64,000 bases of DNA from Bacillus glycinifermentans (GCF_001042475.2 NZ_LECW02000004.1:310001-374000); one strand, 5' to 3'; shown: positions 1 through 8,981, counted from the stretch's first letter. The notes: generated by a model from the letters alone, not told the origin. Numbers and translations are program-made.

Positions 1-274
1 AGGCTGTCCTTGTGTATGTAATCGCATTAAGCGGCTTATTTGTAACGATCGTATTCAAGTTCCTGTCATATATTTTTCCCCGCGGAACAGTCGAGGAGAC
101 GTCTGTTTCCTCCTGCTTCTGCACTGCGTTTGTATAGTCTTCTCCGTACACGATCTGCACCATGCCAAGGCGGACGATGACAACCGTAAAAATGATAAAA
201 GCGAGCAGAAACAGTATATTCAGCCTGATGGGCAGCGATTTCCGCTTTTCGGTTTTCAACTTGTTTTTCCTCAT
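1..274 (-). CDS. pbpA: Penicillin-binding protein 2A, N-terminal part (cut by window edge)
   Basis: Partial gene; only the first 91 codons are inside the window. Translation from the ATG at 274 gives a short basic tail (MRKNKLKTEKRKSLPIRLN), one membrane-spanning segment at about residues 20-38, then an outside segment with VPRGKIYDRN, the box found just after the membrane anchor of class B penicillin-binding proteins. AAAGGTGATG lies just upstream as ribosome binding site. Class B PBPs are peptidoglycan transpeptidases; PbpA (PBP2a) acts in sidewall synthesis during elongation and spore outgrowth. Its position after yqgE and sodA matches the B. subtilis order. The catalytic domain lies outside the window, so the name rests on the N-terminus and synteny. 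Confidence 0.85.
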   Translation of the reverse strand, partial: MRKNKLKTEKRKSLPIRLNILFLLAFIIFTVVIVRLGMVQIVYGEDYTNAVQKQEETDVSSTVPRGKIYDRNLNTIVTNKPLNAITYTRTA

Positions 275-297
275 TCAACATCACCTTTTTCAAGAAA

Positions 298-323
298 GAA
301 AAGACACCTTAATTAAAGGTGCC
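298..323 (-). terminator. Terminator between yqgE and pbpA
   Basis: On the minus strand GGCACC and GGTGTC pair across an AT-rich loop and are followed by TTTTCTTTC. It lies downstream of yqgE and just before the pbpA ribosome binding site, so it probably ends yqgE transcription. Confidence 0.6.
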
Positions 324-369
324 ATTTTACATTGTAAAGCGTTCTGCGACATTTTTCTACTATTTTCCC

Positions 370-1656
370 TTATCTTTTTCCTTCCAAAAAATTAGGCTCT
401 GCTCTCTGCTTGTGTGCGTCCTCTCCGACCGTTTCCTGAGCGGGCTCCGTCAGGCGGATATCTTTAACGAAATAGTAGATCAGCGTATGGCCTGCGCCAA
501 GCAGAACCAATGAAACCGTAATGCCCAGATCGTCTTTTAATAAAAGCACGAGCAATAAGAAAACCAAGATAGACACGACACGACCCATGTTGAGAAAAAC
601 CTCCCGCACGACGATATATTCAATCCGCGCCTTTCTCGCGTATCTCGCCTTTCCGATCACGTCATATGTCAGCGATGAGTACGGAACAAGGAGGATCGGG
701 TAACCGATCGCAATCGCCACCGCGTAAAGGAGCAGGGTCACATAGGTCATGTTGAATAAAATCAGGAACAATGATCCGAATAAGATGAGGCCCCCTAAAA
801 GAATCGCTTTTTTGCGCGCCCTTTTTTTAATCAGCCGTGTGGCAAAGAAGTATGCAAAAAAAGAAACAGCTGAATTGACCAGTCCGAATTTTCCCAAAGC
901 AAGCTCGCTTTTTGTCGTGATGAACACGAAGACATTGATCAAAAAAACAAAGATTCCTTCTCTCAGCCCCTGGAAAAAATGTGCATTGGTGATATTGCGC
1001 CAGCTTGCATCTTCATTTCGTTCCGCCCAGATCTTTTTTAAAATATACCGTCCGCGCGATTCCCTCCGTTTGAGGAAAAAGCTCGTGATGACGGCAATCG
1101 TAAATAAAGCGAGTGACAAGCTGAAGATCAAGGTATAGCCGGTGTTATCGGCAAGCCGTGAAATCACATAACCTGCGACAATCGGCCCGATCATTCCTGC
1201 GCCCGACGACAATACGCCAAGAAATCCGTTAAAAAAATCCCTCGTTTCCGGTTCTGTGATTTCAAACGTCAGCACATTAAAAGCGAGCCAATAAAACCCA
1301 TAGCCGATGCCAAGGACACCGCCGAGAAGCACCAATCGTGACGCTGCATTTTCCCCCGCCAGAAGAACCGTTAAATAAAAAACGGCCAAAAACGTTACGC
1401 CGAACCGCAAAATAAACACCCTGTCGATCGTTTTCGCCAACCGTCCCGCGAGCATAAATGTCAACGGCTGCATAACGACGATCGACAAATTGTAAATCGC
1501 CAAATCAAGAAACTTTCCGGACTGCTTCCACAGGTACACATTCACGAACGTATTTGAAAGGGCAATGCTCAGCGAATAAAGGCCGCCGACAGTAAGCAAA
1601 AGCAGCAAGTCTCTGTTTACTTCAACATCGCCTATTATGTTTTTGAGTTTGCTCAT
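370..1656 (-). CDS. yqgE: Major facilitator superfamily transporter YqgE
   Basis: 428-residue membrane protein with about 12 hydrophobic segments and basic cytoplasmic loops (for example LKRRESRGR near residue 200 and KKRARKK near 280), the layout of a major facilitator transporter. The start at 1656 is preceded by AAAAGGGGAGTC. The substrate is unknown; family members are annotated as putative exporters. It stands alone between sodA and pbpA, as in B. subtilis, and is followed by its own terminator. Confidence 0.8.
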   Translation of the reverse strand: MSKLKNIIGDVEVNRDLLLLLTVGGLYSLSIALSNTFVNVYLWKQSGKFLDLAIYNLSIVVMQPLTFMLAGRLAKTIDRVFILRFGVTFLAVFYLTVLLAGENAASRLVLLGGVLGIGYGFYWLAFNVLTFEITEPETRDFFNGFLGVLSSGAGMIGPIVAGYVISRLADNTGYTLIFSLSLALFTIAVITSFFLKRRESRGRYILKKIWAERNEDASWRNITNAHFFQGLREGIFVFLINVFVFITTKSELALGKFGLVNSAVSFFAYFFATRLIKKRARKKAILLGGLILFGSLFLILFNMTYVTLLLYAVAIAIGYPILLVPYSSLTYDVIGKARYARKARIEYIVVREVFLNMGRVVSILVFLLLVLLLKDDLGITVSLVLLGAGHTLIYYFVKDIRLTEPAQETVGEDAHKQRAEPNFLEGKR

Positions 1657-1730
1657 AACTGACTCCCCTTTTCTGATACTCCTTAGTCTGTCACATCAAA
1701 AGTCAGTTATGTACTTGGAAAGGCAAAATA

Positions 1731-1755
1731 AAAAAGCCCGCTTTTTAGCGGGCCT
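1731..1755 (-). terminator. First copy of a duplicated terminator hairpin
   Basis: The minus strand reads GGCCCGCTAAAAAGCGGGCT followed by a T run, a compact intrinsic terminator. The same 25 bp occur again at 1948-1972, next to the end of sodA. This copy lies 217 bp further on, beyond a palindromic element. Confidence 0.7.
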
Positions 1756-1879
1756 CTCAGCTTGTTGACAAACGCTTGCATTCGTCGTCACGGCTCCGCT
1801 TCGGTGCTCACGTATTTTAATACGCTCCGCTCCGATGCTCGCCCTTCCTAGACTTCAAGCGTTTTCAAACCAAGCTGAG
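1756..1879. repeat. Large imperfect palindromic intergenic element
   Basis: The ends are inverted: CTCAGCTTG...AAACGCTTG at 1756-1776 pairs with CAAGCGTTTT...CAAGCTGAG at 1856-1879. The centre contains a smaller inverted pair around ACGTATT/AATACG (about 1810-1824) and GCTCC-rich stretches. No coding sequence is apparent. The shape suits a dispersed, non-coding palindromic repeat or a structured RNA. Only one copy is present in this window, so dispersal is not shown here. Confidence 0.6.
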
Positions 1880-1903
1880 GAGTGCTTTAATTTGAGTTTT
1901 TTG

Positions 1904-1931
1904 CAACTATCGATTTTATCCTCGATAGTTG
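1904..1931. repeat. Perfect 10-bp inverted repeat
   Basis: CAACTATCGA and TCGATAGTTG pair perfectly around an 8-nt AT-rich loop. There is no long T run after it on the minus strand. It lies between the palindromic element and the sodA terminator. Its role is unknown. Confidence 0.5.
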
Positions 1932-1947
1932 ACTTCACCGCCATACT

Positions 1948-1972
1948 AAAAAGCCCGCTTTTTAGCGGGCCT
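1948..1972 (-). terminator. sodA terminator (second copy of the duplicated hairpin)
   Basis: The minus strand carries GGCCCGC/GCGGGC with a short AT loop, followed by T residues. It starts 17 bases beyond the sodA stop codon and is identical over 25 bp to 1731-1755. Confidence 0.85.
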
Positions 1973-1989
1973 TTCATCATTGTTTTAGA

Positions 1990-2598
1990 TTATTTTGCTT
2001 CACTGTAAAGGCGTGCCACTTCATCCCAATTCACAACGCTCCAGAATGCTTTGATGTAATCAGGACGGCGGTTTTGGTAGTTCAGGTAGTAAGCGTGCTC
2101 CCAAACGTCAAGTCCCAAAATTGGCGTTTTGCCTTCTGAAAGCGGGGAATCCTGGTTTGGCGTGCTTGTGATTTCAAGTTCGCCATTGTTGACAACAAGC
2201 CATGCCCAGCCGGAACCAAAGCGTCCTGCTGCCGCATTTGCGAATTGTTCTTTGAATTGGTCAAAGCTGCCGAATTTTTTGTCGATCGCTTCAGCCAATT
2301 CTCCTGTAGGAGCGCCTCCGCCGTTTGGAGAAAGCAGCTTCCAGAAAAGCGAATGGTTGGCATGTCCGCCGCCGTTGTTGCGGACCGCAGTGCGGATGTC
2401 TTCAGGAACAGCATCAAGGTTTGAAACAAGCTCTTCAACAGATTTGCTTTCAAGATCTTGTTTGCCGGCCACCGCTTCGTTTAATTTTGTAACGTATGTG
2501 TTATGGTGCTTCGTATGGTGAATGTTCATCGTTTCTTTGTCGATGTGCGGTTCTAACGCATCGTAAGCATAAGGTAATTCTGGAAGTTTGTAAGCCAT
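1990..2598 (-). CDS. sodA: Manganese superoxide dismutase
   Basis: 202-residue Fe/Mn superoxide dismutase, which converts superoxide to hydrogen peroxide and oxygen in the cytoplasm. The four metal ligands are visible: His27, His82, Asp164 and His168, the last two in DVWEHAYY. The [11 protein letters not shown] segment and the Gly-rich GRFGSGWAW segment fit the manganese type. A strong AAGGAGG precedes the ATG. It is a single gene with its own promoter and terminator, between yqgE and yqgC as in B. subtilis. Confidence 0.97.
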   Translation of the reverse strand: MAYKLPELPYAYDALEPHIDKETMNIHHTKHHNTYVTKLNEAVAGKQDLESKSVEELVSNLDAVPEDIRTAVRNNGGGHANHSLFWKLLSPNGGGAPTGELAEAIDKKFGSFDQFKEQFANAAAGRFGSGWAWLVVNNGELEITSTPNQDSPLSEGKTPILGLDVWEHAYYLNYQNRRPDYIKAFWSVVNWDEVARLYSEAK

Positions 2599-2661
2599 TA
2601 TCGATTCCTCCTTAAAATTGTATGTACTGAAATGCCGCCATTAGCAAGCCTTTCCTCTTTC

Positions 2662-2690
2662 AATGTATCAAAAGAAAAGGCGTGTTTCAA
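2662..2690 (-). promoter_or_regulatory. Probable SigA promoter of sodA
   Basis: The minus strand has TTGAAA (2685-2690), a 17-nt spacer and TACATT (2662-2667), about 65 bases upstream of the sodA start. Confidence 0.6.
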
Positions 2691-2788
2691 TGGTAATGCT
2701 CACAAAACGATCACAATTTGCATTTCGGGCGGACATACTAAACTTTAACCGATCCCTCTTCATTTTAAACATCTTCCAGACATTTTTT

Positions 2789-3274
2789 TCAATGCAAAAC
2801 GGTATATAAAAAATACCCAATCATAATCAACTGAATCACGCTTTTCGCCAAAGCGCCCGTTAAAAAGCCGATCAGCGAACCGGCTCCTATTTTGAGAGCG
2901 GTCTTGATGTCCTTTTTGTGGACGAGCATCTCTCCTAAGAGCGCCCCGATAAACGGCCCGAGGATAATGCCCGCCACCGGTATCACGAAGGGGCCGATCA
3001 ACAGGCCGGCCGTGCTTCCCCACACCGCCGCCCTGCTTCCGCCGAAGCGCTTGACCCCAAGAAGGTTTGCGACGTAATCAGCCGCAAACAAAGCTGCTGT
3101 AAATATTCCTTCAACAATCCAAAACATATATGAATAATGTGCGAACGTAAAAAAGAATCCATACAGAACAAAACCGGCGATTATAAACACGACGCTCGGA
3201 ATGATCGGAAAGACCAAACCGGCAAAAGCGATCACAAACATTGCCGCCACAATGATCCAGTATAAAATGTCCAA
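2789..3274 (-). CDS. yqgC: DUF456 membrane protein YqgC
   Basis: 161-residue hydrophobic protein with about five membrane segments and Gly-rich turns ([19 protein letters not shown]), typical of the DUF456 family of unknown function. I chose the TTG at 3274 because GGGGGG lies 6 bases upstream and a TATAAT box at 3306-3311 lies so close that the upstream ATG at 3298 would fall at the transcript start. It stands between sodA and the divergent yqgB. Confidence 0.75.
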   Translation of the reverse strand: MDILYWIIVAAMFVIAFAGLVFPIIPSVVFIIAGFVLYGFFFTFAHYSYMFWIVEGIFTAALFAADYVANLLGVKRFGGSRAAVWGSTAGLLIGPFVIPVAGIILGPFIGALLGEMLVHKKDIKTALKIGAGSLIGFLTGALAKSVIQLIMIGYFLYTVLH

Positions 3275-3305
3275 TCGTTTCCCCCCAATCCTTGTCATGC
3301 TTTTT

Positions 3306-3311
3306 ATTATA
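3306..3311 (-). promoter_or_regulatory. Possible -10 box of yqgC
   Basis: TATAAT on the minus strand lies 32 bases upstream of the chosen TTG start. No good -35 hexamer is visible at the usual distance, so this is tentative. Confidence 0.4.
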
Positions 3312-3394
3312 CCTTAGCGTAAGTTCCTTGTATTCACTCTTTCCTGACGATACAATAATGCAGATACACTATAGAAATGGGAAGTGAAAACCGA

Positions 3395-4147
3395 ATGAAT
3401 ATCTTTCAGCTATTTTTTAAAAGCACATATTCCCCTCCGGCAATTGCCAAAACGCGATTTCAAGGAGTAGGAAAAACTATTTTTTTCGTCTTTTTGCTCA
3501 GCATTCTCGCCGCTCTTCCAAACCTTTACCATATCTCGAGCGGAGTCGTGCAAACGATGAACAGCTTTCAGTCTGCGGTAAAAGAATTCCCCGCTTTCTC
3601 GATTAAAGACGGATCATTACATACAGATGCAAAAAAACCGATCGAATCACAGTCATTCGGATTTGTCATTGTCCTTGATCCGACAGGCGCCTATGGATCA
3701 AAACAGATACAAGAGAAGCGCAATTCGGTCGGCATCCTTAAAGACAAGTTTGTCATCGCAATAGACGGACAAGCCCAGGAGATGCCTTACAAGATGCTCC
3801 CCGAAGAAATGACAAAACAGGACATCATGACTCTCGTTGAACAAAATAAAACCGTGATCGTCCCCGTATTGTGCGTGCTTTTGTTTCTGTCGACGGCTGC
3901 AGGTAAATTTATTAACGTCAGCGTCCTTGCCGTTATCGGCCTGTTCATCCGCAACAGTCTGAGGAAAAAGCTTTCCTATAAACAGCTTTGGGTGATGTCG
4001 GCATATTCCATCACGCTGGCCACTGTATTCTTCATCATTATGGACAGCCTTCAGGCCGTCGTGCCGAGCCAGCAATTGCTGTACTGGTTTGTCAATTTTG
4101 TGATGCTTTTCCTTGCCGTGAAAGAAACGCCGGCTAAGCAAAACTGA
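3395..4147 (+). CDS. yqgB: DUF1189 membrane protein YqgB
   Basis: 250-residue protein of unknown function. One membrane segment lies near residues 25-45, then an extracytoplasmic domain of about 110 residues, then three or four further membrane segments at the C-terminus. This layout and the start ([20 protein letters not shown]) fit DUF1189. The ATG at 3395 is preferred because GGGAAGTG lies 9 bases upstream; an ATG 18 bases earlier lacks a ribosome binding site. It is divergent from yqgC and followed by yqfZ, close to the B. subtilis layout. yqgA was not found here. Confidence 0.72.
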   Translation: MNIFQLFFKSTYSPPAIAKTRFQGVGKTIFFVFLLSILAALPNLYHISSGVVQTMNSFQSAVKEFPAFSIKDGSLHTDAKKPIESQSFGFVIVLDPTGAYGSKQIQEKRNSVGILKDKFVIAIDGQAQEMPYKMLPEEMTKQDIMTLVEQNKTVIVPVLCVLLFLSTAAGKFINVSVLAVIGLFIRNSLRKKLSYKQLWVMSAYSITLATVFFIIMDSLQAVVPSQQLLYWFVNFVMLFLAVKETPAKQN

Positions 4148-4226
4148 AAGTGAAATAATTTGTAGTCATGCCGAACATCGAACAAGCGTAACATAGTAAA
4201 AAATGATTGAAATGGGGACAAGTCCA

Positions 4227-4532
4227 ATGAAGCGTCTCATCGTACTTCTTTCTATTTTACTGAGCTTGTTCATCGTTTATTATGACTTGAAATCGGGCAC
4301 GATTCCACAGAATGCAATGCCTGTTTCTACAGCGGCACACGCTGCATCAGACGGTATCGAATACAAAACGGTCACCGTGAAACCCGGTGATACCGTCTTT
4401 TCAATCATCGGACAAACCGGCGTTCCCGCCGATCAGATGGCAGAAGACTTCGAAGCGCTGAATCCGAATGTAAAAGCGGGAAGCATTCAGGCCGGGGTTA
4501 CGTACAAGTTCCCGGTCTACCGGGAGGATTAA
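4227..4532 (+). CDS. yqfZ: LysM-domain protein YqfZ
   Basis: 101-residue protein with an N-terminal hydrophobic segment (residues 4-18) acting as signal or anchor, then one C-terminal LysM fold: TVTVKPGDTVFSIIGQTGV and a terminal YKFPVY. LysM domains bind peptidoglycan, so it should be a small cell-wall-associated protein; its role is unknown. I chose the ATG at 4227 over ATGs at 4203 and 4212 because it gives the compact MKRLIVLL signal start, although the ribosome binding site (GGGGACA) is modest. It lies directly before ispG, as in B. subtilis. Confidence 0.75.
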   Translation: MKRLIVLLSILLSLFIVYYDLKSGTIPQNAMPVSTAAHAASDGIEYKTVTVKPGDTVFSIIGQTGVPADQMAEDFEALNPNVKAGSIQAGVTYKFPVYRED

Positions 4533-4543
4533 GCGTTAATTTC

Positions 4544-4573
4544 TTGTCAGTTTCATGAACGTGCTGTTACAAT
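4544..4573 (+). promoter_or_regulatory. Probable SigA promoter of ispG
   Basis: TTGTCA (4544-4549), 18-nt spacer, TACAAT (4568-4573), about 70 bases before the ispG start. Confidence 0.55.
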
Positions 4574-4642
4574 AGGATTTGTAAACGATATGGTATAAGA
4601 AAGAGCAGCGCCTCTAGAATTATACTTAAGGAGCGAATCAAA

Positions 4643-5755
4643 GTGAGTGAAATCACACATCGTACAAAAACGCGCCCTGTCAAAGTAGGGCCTTTAACAA
4701 TAGGCGGTAACAACGAAGTCGTGATTCAAAGCATGACAACGACAAAAACACACGATGTCGAAGCAACGGTTGCCGAAATCAAACGGCTTGAAGAAGCCGG
4801 CTGTCAAATCGTCCGCGTTGCCTGTCCGGATGAACGGGCTGCCGACGCCATTCCTGAGATCAAAAAAAGGATATCCATCCCGCTTGTCGTGGATATTCAT
4901 TTTAACTATAAACTGGCTTTGAAAGCCATTGAAGGCGGGGCGGATAAAATCCGCATCAATCCCGGAAATATCGGACGCCGCGAAAAAGTCGAAGCCGTCG
5001 TCAACGCCGCCAAGGAAAAAGGGATTCCGATCCGCATCGGCGTCAACGCAGGTTCACTTGAAAAACGGATCCTTGAGAAATACGGTTATCCGACAGCTGA
5101 CGGCATGGTCGAAAGCGCCCTCCATCATATCAAGATTCTTGAGGACCTCGATTTCCACGATATCATCGTCAGCATGAAGGCATCGGATGTCAACCTTGCC
5201 ATTGAAGCCTATGAAAAAGCGGCAAAAGCCTTTGACTATCCGCTTCATCTCGGAATCACCGAATCCGGAACATTGTTTGCCGGCACGGTGAAAAGCGCAG
5301 CGGGTCTTGGCGCGATCCTTTCAAAAGGAATCGGAAACACCCTCCGCGTGTCCTTGAGCGCTGATCCGGTTGAAGAAGTGAAAGTCGCAAGGGAACTGCT
5401 GAAATCATTTGGACTCGCGGCAAATGCGGCCACACTGATTTCCTGCCCGACATGCGGACGGATCGAAATCGACTTGATCTCGATCGCAAACGAAGTCGAA
5501 GACTACATCGCCAAAATCAAGGCTCCGATTAAAGTTGCCGTTCTGGGCTGCGCTGTAAACGGTCCCGGTGAAGCCCGGGAGGCGGATATCGGCATTGCAG
5601 GCGCCCGCGGCGAAGGCCTGCTTTTCATGAAAGGCGAAATCGTCCGCAAAGTTCCGGAAGAAACGATGGTCGAGGAACTGAAAAAAGAAATCGACAAACT
5701 GGCGGAAGAACATTATGCCAAACAAGCCGCCGAAAAAGAAAAATTAAACACATGA
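4643..5755 (+). CDS. ispG: 4-hydroxy-3-methylbut-2-en-1-yl diphosphate synthase
   Basis: 370-residue bacterial IspG (GcpE). It converts methylerythritol cyclodiphosphate to HMBPP, the second-last step of the MEP isoprenoid pathway, in the cytoplasm. The [4Fe-4S] cluster ligands are visible: Cys268 and Cys271 (SCPTCGR), Cys303 ([10 protein letters not shown]) and Glu310. The start codon is GTG behind AAGGAGCG. The last enzyme of the pathway, ispH, lies 8 kb to the right. A terminator follows directly. Confidence 0.97.
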   Translation: MSEITHRTKTRPVKVGPLTIGGNNEVVIQSMTTTKTHDVEATVAEIKRLEEAGCQIVRVACPDERAADAIPEIKKRISIPLVVDIHFNYKLALKAIEGGADKIRINPGNIGRREKVEAVVNAAKEKGIPIRIGVNAGSLEKRILEKYGYPTADGMVESALHHIKILEDLDFHDIIVSMKASDVNLAIEAYEKAAKAFDYPLHLGITESGTLFAGTVKSAAGLGAILSKGIGNTLRVSLSADPVEEVKVARELLKSFGLAANAATLISCPTCGRIEIDLISIANEVEDYIAKIKAPIKVAVLGCAVNGPGEAREADIGIAGARGEGLLFMKGEIVRKVPEETMVEELKKEIDKLAEEHYAKQAAEKEKLNT

Positions 5756-5760
5756 CCACT

Positions 5761-5792
5761 AAAAAAGCTTGACGGATGTCCGTCAAGCTTTT
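5761..5792. terminator. Bidirectional terminator between ispG and yqfX
   Basis: AAGCTTGACGG and CCGTCAAGCTT form an 11-bp perfect stem flanked by A and T runs, so it can end both converging genes. Confidence 0.9.
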
Positions 5793-5795
5793 CCA

Positions 5796-6170
5796 TTAGA
5801 AAAACGGGGCTACAAATATGCCAAGCACTAGCGAAACGGCACCGATTCCCATCGCCCAAGCTCCCAAGCCAGCTGCTCCTTGTCTTCTGGCGATATAGCC
5901 GACAATGATTCCTGCGATTCCCAACAGAACAGGAAGCATAAACAAAGAAATAATCGACAGAGCTAACGCGATATATCCGGTAATCCTTCCGCCGGCGGCA
6001 TCTGCATCTCGATCCCTTGCGCCATTATCGCGTTTTTCTGTGCGATACGGCTGCGGGGCAACTTCTGCTGCCGTTTCTTCTAAAAAGTCATCACGATCCA
6101 AATTTGCATCGACTAAGTTACTGTCATAACGATCACGGTTATGATCATTGACATTTTGTCCTCTTTCCAT
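5796..6170 (-). CDS. yqfX: Small membrane protein YqfX
   Basis: 124-residue protein. The first 60 residues are hydrophilic and rich in Asp and Arg (ERGQNVNDHNRDRYDSN at the N-terminus); the rest holds three hydrophobic segments with Gly-rich turns (YIALALSIISLFMLP, GIAGIIVGYIA, MGIGAVSLVLGIFV). Function is unknown. GGGGGG precedes the ATG. The name is from position between ispG and yqfW. It converges on ispG and is divergent from yqfW. Confidence 0.7.
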   Translation of the reverse strand: MERGQNVNDHNRDRYDSNLVDANLDRDDFLEETAAEVAPQPYRTEKRDNGARDRDADAAGGRITGYIALALSIISLFMLPVLLGIAGIIVGYIARRQGAAGLGAWAMGIGAVSLVLGIFVAPFF

Positions 6171-6247
6171 TCGTTATCCCCCCTCTTAGAGTCCATAAAG
6201 GAGCATTTATAGTTTAAGCATTTTAGACTGATTCATGTTTGCTAAAC

Positions 6248-6275
6248 TTTACTGTAAATGTTAAAAGTTTATGAT
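6248..6275 (+). promoter_or_regulatory. Possible promoter of yqfW
   Basis: TTTACT (6248-6253), 16-nt spacer, TATGAT (6270-6275), followed 33 bases later by the chosen yqfW start. The ATG at 6258 would lie inside this promoter. Confidence 0.4.
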
Positions 6276-6308
6276 ACACTGAAGGAATGGAGAATAAGGA
6301 GTGTGGAC

Positions 6309-6893
6309 ATGTTACATTTAGGAATCGATATTGACGGTACGATCACGGCTCAAGACACATTTGTTCCCTATTTAAACGAGGCATTCAGCCTGTCCATTAC
6401 GCTGGAAGATATAAAGGAATATGACTTGACAAAACTTTTAAATATATCTGCTGAGGAATTTTGGGAATGGATGAACGAAAACGAGCCGCGCATCTATAGA
6501 GAAGCATTGCTTGCAGAGTACGCCAAACAGACCCTCGATGAATTAAAAGATCACTGCAGGCTGATCTATATAACGGCAAGAAGACACCATTTGAAGGATA
6601 TTACATTCGATTGGTTTCGCAAGAACGGCGTTCATTACGACGATATTGAGCTCGTCGGCGGCCATGATAAGCTCGAAGCCGTTTTGAAACACGGAGTGGA
6701 TGTTTTCTTTGAAGACCATCACGGGAATGCGACTATGATTGCAAAAGAAGCCAATATACCGGTCCTTTTGTTCAACACCCCGTACAATCAGCTCCCGACC
6801 GACTCCAACATTGTCAGAGTCAACAGCTGGCTGGAAGCGGCGGACTGGCTGAAGAACAACCGGAAAGCCCTCGAAACGGCCAAAGGCATGTAA
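6309..6893 (+). CDS. yqfW: HAD-family 5'-nucleotidase-like protein YqfW
   Basis: 194-residue haloacid-dehalogenase-superfamily protein of the 5'(3')-deoxyribonucleotidase type. The nucleophile motif DIDGT lies at the N-terminus (HLGIDIDGTIT), a Thr motif in YITARR near residue 100, and the acidic motif in FFEDHHGNA near 145. Such enzymes dephosphorylate nucleotides or similar small phosphates; the substrate is not known here. I chose the ATG at 6309 because AAGGAG lies 7 bases upstream; the longer frame from 6258 overlaps the probable promoter. It converges on zur. Confidence 0.82.
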   Translation: MLHLGIDIDGTITAQDTFVPYLNEAFSLSITLEDIKEYDLTKLLNISAEEFWEWMNENEPRIYREALLAEYAKQTLDELKDHCRLIYITARRHHLKDITFDWFRKNGVHYDDIELVGGHDKLEAVLKHGVDVFFEDHHGNATMIAKEANIPVLLFNTPYNQLPTDSNIVRVNSWLEAADWLKNNRKALETAKGM

Positions 6894-6904
6894 GATGTTC
6901 ATCA

Positions 6905-6937
6905 TAAAAAACCGGCATATCGTGTATGCCGGTTTTG
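6905..6937. terminator. Bidirectional terminator between yqfW and zur
   Basis: AAACCGGCATA and TATGCCGGTTT form a perfect 11-bp stem with a 5-nt loop, flanked by A and T runs on both strands. Confidence 0.9.
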
Positions 6938-6938
6938 C

Positions 6939-7367
6939 TTATACTTCCGCGCTTTTTTCCTCACAGCCGGGACAGGTGCCGTAAATTTCAAACTTATGCC
7001 CGCTGATCTGATAACCGTCAAGATCGTCTGTAAGCTTTTCCATCGGACACAATTCGATTTCCTTTGTTTTTCCGCAGGCCATGCAAATGAAATGATGGTG
7101 GTGATGAGCGGAAGAGCATTTAAAACGGAACATTTTCTCCCCTGAAAGCTCGGTCGTTTCCAAAATGCCGAACTCCTCAAATAGAGACAGGTTTCTGTAA
7201 ATCGTATCAAAGCTCAAGCCCGGATAATCATCGTTTAAAGCTGAAAGTACGTTTTTCGCCGTTAAATATTTATCAGAATCACTAAAAAGCTGAAGCATAT
7301 CCTCCCTTTTGCTTGTGTATTTATAGCCTTTTTCCTTCAATAGATCAAGCGCTTCCTGTACGTTCAC
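6939..7367 (-). CDS. zur: Zinc uptake regulator Zur (Fur family)
   Basis: 142-residue Fur-family repressor. Residues 1-80 form the winged helix ([20 protein letters not shown] is the recognition region). The dimer and metal domain carries structural zinc Cys pairs at Cys95/Cys98 (CMAC) and Cys132/Cys135 (CPGC), and a His run at 88-92. With zinc bound it represses zinc uptake genes. It is the last gene of the znuC-znuB-zur operon and overlaps znuB by 23 bases, so it is probably autoregulated through the operator upstream of znuC. Confidence 0.95.
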   Translation of the reverse strand: MNVQEALDLLKEKGYKYTSKREDMLQLFSDSDKYLTAKNVLSALNDDYPGLSFDTIYRNLSLFEEFGILETTELSGEKMFRFKCSSAHHHHHFICMACGKTKEIELCPMEKLTDDLDGYQISGHKFEIYGTCPGCEEKSAEV

Positions 7368-8205
7368 GGCGAATCCCCCTTTTGATTTTGTTGTAGCTGA
7401 TACACAATATCAGTATGAGAATGGACAGCAGCACGATCGTTCCCCCCGGGGCGAGATCCAATTGATAAGCAAGGATAAGTCCGAGAATGACGGACAGTTC
7501 CCCGAACAAAACAGAAAAGAAAATCGCCTGTTTAAACCCTTTTGCAATGCGCATGCTGGCCGCGACGGGAAGCGTCATCAGCGCGGAAACGAGCAATGTG
7601 CCGACGATTCTCATCGAAGCCGCAATCACGAGCGCGACGATCAGGATAAAGATAAAATGAATCCATTTGGCTGAAATTCCCGACGCTTTGGCATGCTCTT
7701 CATCAAACGAAAGCAAAAACAGCTCTTTAAAAAGGGAAAAAATGACGATCAAAACGGCGGCAGAAATTCCGATGATCACAAGCAGATCCTCTCTTGACAC
7801 CGCGCTGACGCTGCCGAATAAATAGCTGAACAAGTCTGTGTTAAATCCGTCTGCAAGCGAAATAAAAATAACGGAAATACCGATGCCTCCCGACATGATA
7901 ATCGGAATCGCAAGCTCCTGGTAATGTTTATATACCGTCCTGAGTTTCTCGATGATTAAAGAGCCTGTTACCGAGAACAGCATTCCGAAATAGATCGGAC
8001 TGATACCGGCGAGCATCGTAAACCGGCTTCCTAAATAAAGGCTTGCCGCAATCCCTGCCAACGAAACGTGGCTGAGGGCATCAGCAATCAACGACAGCCG
8101 TCTGACGACGATAAACACCCCGAGCAAAGGAGCGATAAGGCCGATTAATAAACCGGAAATAAATGCGTTTTGCAAAAACTCATAATGAAAAAAAGGTGTC
8201 AGCAT
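7345..8205 (-). CDS. znuB: High-affinity zinc ABC transporter, permease
   Basis: 286-residue ABC-3 family membrane permease with about eight hydrophobic segments. The family signature region [16 protein letters not shown] lies near residue 40 and [17 protein letters not shown] near 200. It carries zinc across the membrane using ATP hydrolysed by ZnuC. It overlaps znuC by 7 bases and zur by 23, indicating a tight operon. The periplasmic-type zinc-binding lipoprotein (znuA) is not in this window; in B. subtilis it lies elsewhere. Called adcB/yceA-type in some annotations. Confidence 0.93.
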   Translation of the reverse strand: MLTPFFHYEFLQNAFISGLLIGLIAPLLGVFIVVRRLSLIADALSHVSLAGIAASLYLGSRFTMLAGISPIYFGMLFSVTGSLIIEKLRTVYKHYQELAIPIIMSGGIGISVIFISLADGFNTDLFSYLFGSVSAVSREDLLVIIGISAAVLIVIFSLFKELFLLSFDEEHAKASGISAKWIHFIFILIVALVIAASMRIVGTLLVSALMTLPVAASMRIAKGFKQAIFFSVLFGELSVILGLILAYQLDLAPGGTIVLLSILILILCISYNKIKRGIRRERTGSA

Positions 8206-8981
8206 GTTTCTTGTCCTCCGTGGTGATGGTGATCGTGGCTGAGGGCCTGGACATCGTGCCCGTAAAATTGCGAAAGATCCCGATCTGTCACCTGTTCAAA
8301 TTCGTCTGCATTGCCATGAAAATGAAGATGTTTATTCATGCAGGCAACATGTGTAACTTTATCGGAAACCGTGCCTACATCATGAGTGACGAGAATCAAT
8401 GTAATTCCTTTTTCCCTGTTCAGCTTCTCAAGCAGGCGATAAAAGCTGTCAACCGTCTGCTGATCAACCCCGACCGTCGGCTCATCAAGAATCAAAAGCT
8501 TAGGCTCGCTTACAAGGGCTCTTGCGATAAACGTTCTCTGCTGCTGTCCCCCTGATAGCTCGCCGATGTTCTTGCCTTTAAGGGAACCGATTCCAACAGC
8601 GTCAATCGCCTCATCCACTTTTTTTCTATCCTCTTTTGACATTCGTTTAAACAGGCCGAGCTTGGCGGTTAAACCGCTTGCCACCACTTCGTACACTGAA
8701 GCGGGAAAGCCGGTGTTAAAGCTGTTTGCCTTTTGTGAGACAAATCCGATCTGATTCCAGTCCTTAAACTTTTTCTGGGGGACGCCGAACAGTTTCAGTT
8801 CCCCTTTTTGCGGTTTAATGAGCCCGAGAATGCATTTGAGCAATGTCGTTTTTCCCGAGCCGTTCGGACCGACCAAGCCGAGAAACGTCCCTTCCTCAAT
8901 GGTTAAATTGATATCTTCTATCACATTTCGATGATCATAAGAATATGATACATGTTTCATCTCGATAATCGGTTGTTTCAA
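8199..8981 (-). CDS. znuC: High-affinity zinc ABC transporter, ATP-binding protein with His-rich tail
   Basis: 260-residue ABC ATPase. Walker A GPNGSGKT is at residues 38-45, the ABC signature is GELSGGQQQR, Walker B is KLLILDEPTVGVD, and the switch His is in LILVTHDV. The C-terminus ends in a His-rich stretch (LSHDHHHHGGQ) that could bind zinc. I chose the TTG at 8981 because GAAGGTGAG lies 7 bases upstream and because a Zur-box-like palindrome at 9004-9022 would otherwise be inside the gene. The longer frame from 9068 begins with Cys/Leu/Phe-rich sequence unlike the family. First gene of the zinc operon. Confidence 0.93.
   Translation of the reverse strand: MKQPIIEMKHVSYSYDHRNVIEDINLTIEEGTFLGLVGPNGSGKTTLLKCILGLIKPQKGELKLFGVPQKKFKDWNQIGFVSQKANSFNTGFPASVYEVVASGLTAKLGLFKRMSKEDRKKVDEAIDAVGIGSLKGKNIGELSGGQQQRTFIARALVSEPKLLILDEPTVGVDQQTVDSFYRLLEKLNREKGITLILVTHDVGTVSDKVTHVACMNKHLHFHGNADEFEQVTDRDLSQFYGHDVQALSHDHHHHGGQETC

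Noticed and set aside
66-293. 75-codon minus-strand frame at the left edge
   Set aside because: Out of frame with the PBP sequence; the ATG at 274 gives the clear penicillin-binding protein N-terminus with a ribosome binding site.
1756-1879. Palindromic element as CRISPR or tRNA-like gene
   Set aside because: Only one copy with inverted, not direct, repeats; no tRNA fold or spacers.
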